Of a stretch of 64,000 nucleotides of DNA, positions 55,610-64,000 are shown in pieces (positions within the stretch are counted from its first letter, which is position 1; every line of letters begins with the position of its first letter). The stretch spans positions 13,702,001 through 13,766,000 of the forward strand of contig OX637353.1 in assembly GCA_951799405.1 (NCBI GenBank), given 5' to 3'. This DNA comes from Agapetus fuscipes. Its lineage: Eukaryota; Arthropoda; Insecta; Trichoptera; Glossosomatidae. The notes below the pieces were generated by a model. It saw only the letters and a list, made by a program, of their open reading frames with translations, was not told the origin of the DNA and made no database searches. The position numbers and the translations under genes were made by a program.

Positions 55610-56269
55610 GTACCTACTGGACCAATGTGTCTTATGAAAACTGGATATTGATTTTAAAAATATTTTAAAACAACTCTCACATTATGTGGTATACGTTTTT
55701 TTCTTAGTTCAGATTGTGTAGAATGTGATTTTTCAGGCAACATCATTGAGAGGTCACCTTTGAATCAAATATCTATGTAGTAGATAAGCAAAACAAGCAC
55801 TGAGGGGACGAGACGGTATACCTACCTATTATCTTATTTTTCATTAAAACGACAGTTTTGGATTCTAAATTCCAAAAGATTCAACAGATAAAAAGCTTTT
55901 TATAAATGAGAGACTAGCACCTCTGACGGTCAGATTTGAAAGTAATCCGGCCGAATGACTAGGTTAATTTTCGCGCATTTTTCAAAGTTCCCATCTCAAT
56001 AATTATGTATGTGATAATTTTATCTTTTAAGGTATGAAATATCATATCGACTGCTCCAAGGAAGAAGGAAGTAACTCTGAAATTTAGGTTTTTGACTTAT
56101 TTCCATTTCTGAAGGTGACAAATCATTATCTTCATTCCAAGATGACAGCCGTGTCTCTATCTCTTTTAAATTCGTTAATAAATTAATGTAAACAATAGCT
56201 TAGGCATTGCTCTCCATACAATAAATAACATTCAATTGGCTCTCCTGCGAAACTGTCTTTTTTGACTTA

Positions 56270-56557
56270 GGGGCCGTCCATAAATTACGTCATCGATTTT
56301 GGCCGATTTTCGACCCCCCCTCCCCCCTTACAATCATCCTATAGTCATTATCTTATGACCCCCCCCCCTCTTGCTGTAATAATGGATGAGCTTAATAATT
56401 AATAATGTTATATTACTTACATAATATTTTGTATATTTTGTAGAAATTGGTATTTACAAGAACGACGTCACTTTTGGTACTCGTACATCATTTGCCATCA
56501 TCCGCAGACCAGACTCCCCCCCCTTTAATGCGAATGACGTAATATATGGCCATTCCC
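56270..56557. mobile_element. 288-bp TIR element with TTA duplication (duplicate)
   Basis: Copy of 30517-30804. Confidence 0.65.
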
Positions 56558-56690
56558 TTAGTGCTGTCATCCTTGAAGCAGTCGATAATATTGTTTGGGT
56601 TCCTTTAATCAACTGCAATTTATTTATTTTTGAAGGTAAGATTTACACAATGTCGGTTTACAATGTATTATTCACTTTTCTAGCTCTTAG

Positions 56691-56945
56691 TTCCTTGACT
56701 TATAGGTTGGTATTCGGCTGACCACCCATGCTGTAAAAATGGTTCACTTTGCCAATGTCACCCCTGTTACAGGGAAGGACGGCAAGAGCTGCAGGGTGTA
56801 TGTCCATTTGAGATTGGTTTTTATGTTATAGGCTCACATGAGGCACGTGCAAGCGCGAACTTGTACGTGTCTTGGTTGTGGGAATGCATGTAATGTGAAT
56901 CTCCAATGCAACATATCTTTGCAACTTAGATTAGATTAGATTAGA
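56691..56945 (+). repeat. R repeat (duplicate of reference copy)
   Basis: Copy of 30938-31192. Confidence 0.75.
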
Positions 56946-57007
56946 TTAGCTTATCGACTTCATGGCTCAATGTTTCAATCAACTCTGCTGCTGTACCATT
57001 GCGGCTC

Positions 57008-57055
57008 GTTTATATAGGTACGAAAGGGACGATTCTTGCTTGTTCTAGATTATTC
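57008..57055. promoter_or_regulatory. TATA-like box plus heat-shock-element-like array, copy C
   Basis: Same motif set as copy B, with TTC triplets at 57033, 57043 and 57053. Confidence 0.35.
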
Positions 57056-57470
57056 TATAGTGGATTGTACCAGACACCTCTATAGAACTGTTCGATATTA
57101 TTCCAGTTACCAGCACAAACTCACGTTAGACTATGCTAGAAGTAGACACACACCCAAGCAAGCCCCACGAGCTCATACGTTCGTAACAATACATTGAAGA
57201 GAAAAAACGGCAACCTATTTTTTTCTGAAATGCGAGAAATATAATATGGAAATGATAAAGAACGATTTTAACCTATCAATATATTTTTGAATGTTTTTTA
57301 CCTAGCTGTAATGTGTAACGATATTTTAAAATAAAGTACGTTCGAAAAAAAATACAGTCCTCATTCATTTGTTAATTTTTATATCTTTACAAAAAAACGT
57401 TACTGTGATTGTCAAACTATTAAATAGTTTTGATTTTTATTTCCATATTTGTACAGATTACTGAAAAAAA

Positions 57471-60400
57471 ATGAGTAAAAGGAGATTGATTGAAAAGAAA
57501 ATGCCTTGTGTTTGTTCAGTTATAACCAACACACCTGAATTAGACTATGTCAGTCTGAACGATTTAAGACTTGGCGGATTGTTGAGTGATGGAGTTGTGA
57601 AATGCATTGACGAAGAAATCAAGATTCACAGAATAATATTGTCATCTGCTAGTTCATATTTCCGAGCAGTTTACACAAACACATTGCAAGAAAACGAAGA
57701 AAATTACGAAACAACCGTCGAAATGCCAAGCGCTTACTTCCATACTTTGCTAGATTTTGCATACACGGGAAAGTGCAATATATCTCTCGAAAACGTGCGA
57801 CCACTCTTAGAATTTTCCGACAGATACGAATTCTTGGGCGTCAAAAAGCTGTGCTGTGAGTTTTTACTCGATGCCATGAACAATAAAAATTGTTTTGAGA
57901 TTTTAAAGTTTGCAAAAGACTACTTTTGTTATGGTCTGCTTAGAAAAGGACAGAGTTTTGTTAAACACAATATCATGGCAATTTTAAAGGCTTCCAATGA
58001 TTTTAAGACGTTGGCGTTTGAAGAAGTCTATGAGATTTTGAGTGACGATGAATTGAATGTTTCTAGTGAAGATTTAGTATTCAATACAGTGAAGATGTGG
58101 GTGGAGCACGATGTGAATTCTCGTGCTGTTTTCATACCAGAGTTGTTGAAGTGTGTCCGGATAATGGTCCGGATATATCAAAAGAGAATAAATAGAGTTT
58201 TGCTTGGAAAAATAAGAAAATGGAAGCTTATCAACAAGTCTCACATAAATGGGGTAAAAAATGTTTTATTTCATAAGATTCATGATTCAGCCAGCGCTCG
58301 ACCGGTCCGTAGTTGAGTGGTAACACTTTGGACTCTGAATGGGAAGGTTGTGGGTTCGATTTCCGGCGGAGCACAAAAAATATACCATTTATATTTTCAA
58401 ATTTACGAACCGTTATAAGAGAACTTACATTATTCTTGACGTTTCGTTAGCGACGTAACTAACGTCTTCAGGAGGCATCTTCTCTGCACGACGACTGAGG
58501 ATGAACAGATTTTTTCATTTATACAATTGTCACAAATCACGGCACACCTACCTTTGAGCGAAGGTAGTAATTATGACTAGGTTTGTCACGAATATTTACA
58601 CTTTTATTTTGTTTCCCATCCACACTACCTTCGCTCGAAGGTATGCCGTGATTTGTGACAATTGAATAGAAAAAGAAGAAGTTCATCCTTAGTCGTCGTA
58701 CAAAAAGAATGTCTCCTCAAGACGTTAGCTACGTCGCTAACGAAACGTCGAGAATAATTTAAGTTCTCTTATAACGGTTCGTTTAATATCAGTTTTTTTT
58801 TTAATTTTTTTTTTTTTTTTTTATATATTAAATTCAGATAAATATTCAATACCAACATAAATTTACAAAAAAACTTTTATTTCATAACCAAGGTAACAGA
58901 AAAACACTGCAGGCTGAAACTGTCTCCTCCAAGGATCCCTCACGAAGTTATATTTGCCATCGGTGGATGGACCAACGGCAGCCCCACAAGCTGCGTAGAA
59001 ACCTTCGACGTCAGGTAATCTGGACTTCCATTCAACTTCTGCAATGATGGTTTCGCGGCTCGGGCGTTAATGGGTTAACTGAGCTTCACCGCAACACAGT
59101 CCGTATTATATACCTATATGACTAGAGCAGGCCTACCCAACATACGGCCCACGGGCCACAATGTGGCCCGCGTATGCTTTTCATCGGGCCCGCGACGACA
59201 TCAATAGTTCTTACGCAATAAGTTCAATCATTTAAAAAATTATCCATGTGTTATGTATAAAAAAACTGGAGTAAGAAAGGTAATGAGAGCGGATATATAC
59301 CTAAATTATTTTCTCCTAATGACAGGTAAATTTGTAGACCGTAAGAAGTGTGCAAAGACGCAATACAGTGGATACATCGGTGGAGATACTGGCTACCCCT
59401 TACATAAAGGCGGCATGATATAATTACAGTTACCAAACGAGCCACCATTAGGAGTGGCAGGGTACTGCTAGTTCTAAATAAACGTTTTTTTCAGGGCTAT
59501 AAAATGGTGTCCAGTCCTTCACTCGGATGTCCTGCCTCGGGCTTACCACGGAGTCTGCGCCGTCGACAATCTGATCTACGTCATTGGCGGCTTCAATGGC
59601 AACAGCTATTTCAATAGCGTGAGGTGCTTTGATCCCATAAACAAAACCTGGGAGGAAAAGGCGTGCATGTACCAGCCGAGGTGCTATATAAGCGTTGCTA
59701 CGTTAGGCGAGTTCCAATTTTGTTTTAAAGTATAATCTACCTTCTTCTTTTGGACTGGATCTCCATCGGGTCGATTGAGGACGCCAACCACAAATTTCTT
59801 GTGATTACCACGAAATATCAAGGAGCGCATCCCGATGCAGTTGCATCGAGTTAGTAACTTTGGATTTTGCCTTTTTTCTCTAGAGGACGAACAGGTAGAG
59901 CTAGAATTGCTGCTGGGTCGGGTCACGACCATCGGGAAAGCCTTCCGCTGCTAAAAAATATAACATTGCAAGAGCGTTCTGTGAAATGCTTCCCCGGATG
60001 GAAGTGTACAAACGGAACGGGTATGAGGATGGGTTTGCGCAACTGAAAAACATCTTTTTCCTTAGCGTAGGCCTCCAGGACACAGGCCTTCTCCAATTTT
60101 CTCCATGTTTCTCTATCGGCTGCTGTGTTCAGCCCTCCTCTGCCTGCAGTTCCCTTGATGTCATCCTGCTACCTCAGTTTGGAGTCTCCCCATTCCCCGC
60201 TTGGAAATCGTGATCCGTCACTGGATGATCTTTTTTGGCCACATGTCATGGGTTGGCCTTGTCACGTGACCTCCCAAGCACCATTTTAATCAGTGACACT
60301 AGTGCACCTGCGGATCTCCTGCTTTGGACCCCTATCTATGAGGCTGATTCCCAGGATCTGCTTTTCAATTGGTCTTTGGCATGTCCTCAATCTGCGCTTT

Positions 60401-61846
60401 ACTGAATGAGCCATTATGCTTCCAAGCCATAAGTGGATACTAGAAGCACGCAAAACTCATAGAGCCTGCATTTCAGGTTAATAGGGATTTTCATGTAAAA
60501 TCTGTATATTGTTTAACTTAATAACTTACAATCAAATAAAAAATAACGTTTTTCTCTTCTAATCGAGCATTCCTCACAGTTACACCCTGAAGATGGAGCT
60601 AGTCCCCATCTTTGTGGCATGAAATTACAACTGATTTGGTTTCGTTGTAGACCCTTTATACAAAGGTCTTCAGTAGTCTTCTTGGAAAGTTAAACATGAG
60701 ACCTCTTGGTGTTGCTGAGTGATCAAATTAAGTTCTCGTAATGGAGACGCCAGTAATCGTATTCATTTGATCGTTTGAGCAAGTAGAAGACCTAACTCTT
60801 GTTTTCTAAGCTTCTAGCGTTTAGCAGCTATAAGAGTTTAAATTTAGGCTTGGCACGAGCAGATTGAGACTTTTGCTAGATGCAGCTTAATAAAAAAAAG
60901 AGTATTTTTCTCAGACGGATGTATTTACGCCCTCGGAGGATTCAATGGCATGACGCGACTGAAGTCTGCCGAGAGATACACTCCAGCCCTGAACCAATGG
61001 GAGCTCATCGCGTCCATGAACAACATCAGGTCAGATGCCAGCGCTGCTGCGTACGCAGGAAAGGTGAGAACTTCAGTTTAAATGCACACCACCAAAGTGA
61101 TGACAGACTTCAACATTTTTAAGATACTATTTGGCCAGTTTTATCGCATGCTGCAATGTATTTACATCTTTGAAGACTCCACCTACAGACGATGATGAAA
61201 TTTTACTTCCAGAAACAAAATTGGAACACACTAACAAGCTCAAAACATAATCTTACCTTGCTGCGCTTCAGACAATTCAAAATATAGATACTCATAAGAT
61301 TAGGCTGATTTGTTTGGTAAGCACTGTTTTTGTATGAATCACAAGATCCCTTTGCGAGCTTGATCGTTGCTGTAAAAAAGCGACAATTTTCAAGCAAGAC
61401 CCAGTTGGTGTCTTGATGGTTCACATTTCAGTAAAAAATGGAAGACTTTCCTTAAATTTACAAATTACAGATCCTTGGTGGATCAACACGCACCTAAGCG
61501 CCCTCGGAGGGATACGGTGTTACGAAAAGGTATTGAAAAAGTAATCAACTTCATCATAACCATCAACATTTTTAGTGTCTTAATTCGGTGATCTTTTTAT
61601 GTTTTCAATGTTCAAGTTATATACGCAAGAAGCTTTTTGAATTTTGATTTGGTTTAAAGGTTTACATCGTTGGTGGTTTGAACGGTCGCGACATCCTCAA
61701 CTCTGCCGAAGTGTTTGACCCCAGCACCAACCAGTGGACGCTGATCCAGTCCATGCTGATGCCGCGCTCTGGAGTCAGCCTGGTGGCCTATGCTGGAGAG
61801 CTGTACGCGCTGGGAGGGTACGATGGTCACGAGAGACTCATGTCAT
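57471..61846 (+). CDS. klhl10: KLHL10-like BTB-BACK-Kelch protein, copy C (3' end outside)
   Basis: Five predicted exons are visible: 57471-58253, 58893-59014, 59495-59706, 60915-61063, 61660-61846. They are identical or nearly so to copy B, with the same GC donor after exon 3. They encode BTB, BACK and Kelch repeats 1 to about 5. Exons 6 and 7 would lie beyond position 64000. If the duplication arose by crossing-over between A and B, this gene should keep the original B-type exon 7, which cannot be checked here. Confidence 0.82.
58296..58378 (+). repeat. tRNA-Gln-like SINE head (duplicate)
   Basis: Copy of 32543-32625. Confidence 0.6.
58405..58782. repeat. Long inverted repeat in KLHL10-C intron 1
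   Basis: Copy of 32652-33029; hairpin arms intact. Confidence 0.85.
60063..60476 (-). pseudogene. RTE-like LINE 3' fragment, antisense (duplicate)
   Basis: Copy of 34310-34723 in intron 3 of copy C. Confidence 0.6.
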
Positions 61847-62129
61847 GTAAGGAAAATCGTGCTCAGATTCACATATACCTACGAGTACACGGCAGTCAGC
61901 ATTCTTTCTGAGCACTCGCTTTGGTCGTTTGGTTAAACTCTAGTGATGAACATACATGTTTAACAATGTGGTGTTGTCCAATTTGCAAAAAAATATGCTT
62001 TAGCGTTTGAACCATGTAGTTAAGTTTAAAGAACTGATCAAATTGTTGACGCAGTTCTACTTGTTTTTGACGTAGCTTTGGCTTTTGCGACATCCTTTCT
62101 CCTTGTTTTTTTTTTACCCCGATTACATC

Positions 62130-62378
62130 CTTGACTTATAGGTTGGTATGAAGCTGACCACCCATACTGTAAAAAATGGTTCACTTTGTCAATGTCACCC
62201 CTGTTTTAGAGAAGGTCGGCAAGAGTTGCAGCGCTTATGTTCACTTGAGATTGGGTTTTTATATTTTAGGTCCACATGCGGCATGTGTTAGCGCGAACTT
62301 ATACATGTCTGCTTGTGGGAATGCGTTTAATATGGATTTTAAATAATATATATCTTTGCAGCTTAGATTTAAATTAAG
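62130..62378 (+). repeat. R repeat in KLHL10-C intron 5 (duplicate)
   Basis: Copy of 36377-36625. Confidence 0.7.
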
Positions 62379-62382
62379 ATAT

Positions 62383-64000
62383 TGTTATGTTATTTTAAAT
62401 AACATATTATAAAAAAAACAATCCCGAAGTGTGCAGTGTCTGTTTGTGGGCCGAACGGTCACGGAAACGGCCGAACTGCGCCGTGCGAATCAATCGGCCC
62501 ACGCTCGTGAGTTCATCGTGAGTTCCAGGCGAGATGTGAAGTGAGTCAGACGTTAAGGCTGGTTCGGACAAGGCGAGTAATTTAGTCAAGTAACGAGTAA
62601 TTTAGTGGCTAAACGTGTGCGAACCACAACAATTTAGTCCAGTAGTTAAGTCAATGGTTTAGTCAAGCCGATCCATTTCATTCTATTTTTTCGGGCAAGT
62701 AGCGGCCCCGCCCACCGTCCGTGGGCGAGTGTTGCCGAGAAGCCACGGAAAAGTCCGAGTCCGAATAGCCACGGAAAAGCCCGAGTCCGAGTCGAGTTTA
62801 TTAACGGCCGCGCCATTGGCCGCTCACTCTTGGCGGGGAAACGGAAATGCAACAATGGCGGCAATTTAAATTGGCTGCAGTTTGAAAAGATAATGCCCGT
62901 TTTCAGCAAGAATATTTAAAGATAAAGTGCTGTTTAAAAATATTTAAGTACTTAAGAACTTCTTATATTTGCGAGCCCGATGTTCCGCTCCCTAAACTTA
63001 GCGACCTGTCAGTCAGGTTATGTCATGTTTAAACTGTAAATAAGTGGATATGCACACCGATATCCTTGTTTTTTTAGAAACTCTTGAGAATATAGAAGTT
63101 GCTAGGACTTATCTACGTCCAAAAAGTTTTGAGAAAGGTAATTTTTTTTCGATAATAATAGTATGACATCGATTTTTGGTGCGGATATCAGCTGTCAAAA
63201 ATACAATCATGTAGCTCCTTGCTGGATGAAATTGTAGTAATTTTTAAGTTTTCGGACAATAGAGCTGTACAAATATAGTTTTGGAAAGATGTTGTGGAAA
63301 TAACTATTATCGTCCATGAATTTATTACGTATTTAAAAACATCGATCTTTTACATTGATCGATGTTTATAGGTACCTACCATAAATTTGTCATATCACAG
63401 GCCTTATGATATCCTTCAGATGGATTGTTACTTATTGTTTTGTACAGAAACAATTCAGTGACACACGGGGATAACTGATTAGAGGCATTACAATTTTATG
63501 CCACTGTAAGCCATCAGCTGGTATCTGTGACAGACGTGAGAGGCGTATGTAGCAGGATTGAACAAGTTTCTCGCGGTCAGCCTCTGAAAAGTTGAACCAT
63601 GTTTCTTCTTTAACTTGATAATTGATTGGTGACCGCCGTGTATTTGAAAATGCCGATTTTACATGTCGAATATTGATGTTAATTGTCAACAACGAAAAAC
63701 GCAACAGAGAAATGCATTTGAATGCAGCTGCAGACTACGACCCGTTTTATAGTGTGTGCATACAAAATATACTTTGTACACATCATTGAAAAGATAAAAA
63801 TTCAATTAAAAAATAATGTTTGCAGCGTAAATGGTAGATATTATTATAAACATCAAATAGTCATGTGTTGTTTTTATTTAAAATGTGTATATTATTTTAT
63901 AAACCATAAAATACATTTCGAATTTACAAAAGTCGAGTTTCGAAGTTGTTTGCTAAACAGGCTCCTAGCTAGGTGGCCGGGCATAAATCAGTTAATATTA
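62383..64000. mobile_element. Solo-LTR-like insertion with nested TIR element, cut by window end
   Basis: Copy of 36630 onward. The nested 1.68-kb element starts at 62556 (AGGCTGGTTCGG after TTA). Both right ends lie outside the window. Confidence 0.6.

Larger units (their letters stand above)
40423..64000. repeat. Segmental tandem duplication, unit 2
   Basis: Near-identical repeat of 19136-38247 plus the LTR retrotransposon insertion; its far end is outside the window. See the entry at 19136 for the differences noticed. Confidence 0.93.

Overview
This is eukaryotic, almost certainly arthropod and probably insect DNA. It is AT-rich, with short exons in long introns, GT-AG (and one GC-AG) splice sites, and many LINE, SINE, TIR and LTR elements. 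The order cannot be fixed from sequence alone; frequent GTAGGTACCTA-like strings recall Lepidoptera, but this is weak evidence. No rRNA, functional tRNA or CRISPR array was found.

Layout. Positions 1-3758 hold the last three exons of UFSP2 (Ufm1-specific protease 2), whose introns carry a piggyBac-like element, a SINE piece and a LINE tail. The rest is a tandem array of KLHL10-like genes (BTB-BACK-Kelch proteins; in flies and mammals a testis-enriched adaptor of Cullin-3 ubiquitin ligase). Copy A lies at 12645-19381, copy B at 31718-40671, and copy C starts at 57471 and runs off the end. Each has the same seven-exon plan (five exons of C are visible). My splice models give uninterrupted frames of 579 codons (A) and 590 codons (B). 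A decayed older unit seems to lie at about 19920-21480, between A and B.

A and B are clearly diverged. From about 19136 onward the sequence up to 40422 is repeated almost perfectly from 40423 to the window end. The offset is 21290 bp, becoming 25754/25753 after a 4459-bp LTR retrotransposon (43018-47476) present only in the second unit. The duplication joint lies in the intron before exon 7, at the same place in two paralogues. This is what unequal crossing-over between A and B would give, and it makes the middle gene a chimera (B exons 1-6 plus an A-type exon 7). An assembly or haplotype artefact must be excluded.

The intergenic and intronic space is a nested set of mobile elements. It includes a CR1/L2-like LINE with an intact reverse-transcriptase frame, several LINE 3' tails, two kinds of tRNA-related SINE, an unnamed roughly 255-bp repeat (called R here), Harbinger-, hAT- and piggyBac-like non-autonomous elements, fold-back elements, a solo-LTR-like insertion, a minisatellite that received the LTR element, and long CATA microsatellites. 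The Ty3/gypsy-like element has identical LTRs and a 5-bp target duplication, but has lost the RT-connection/RNase H region in frame.
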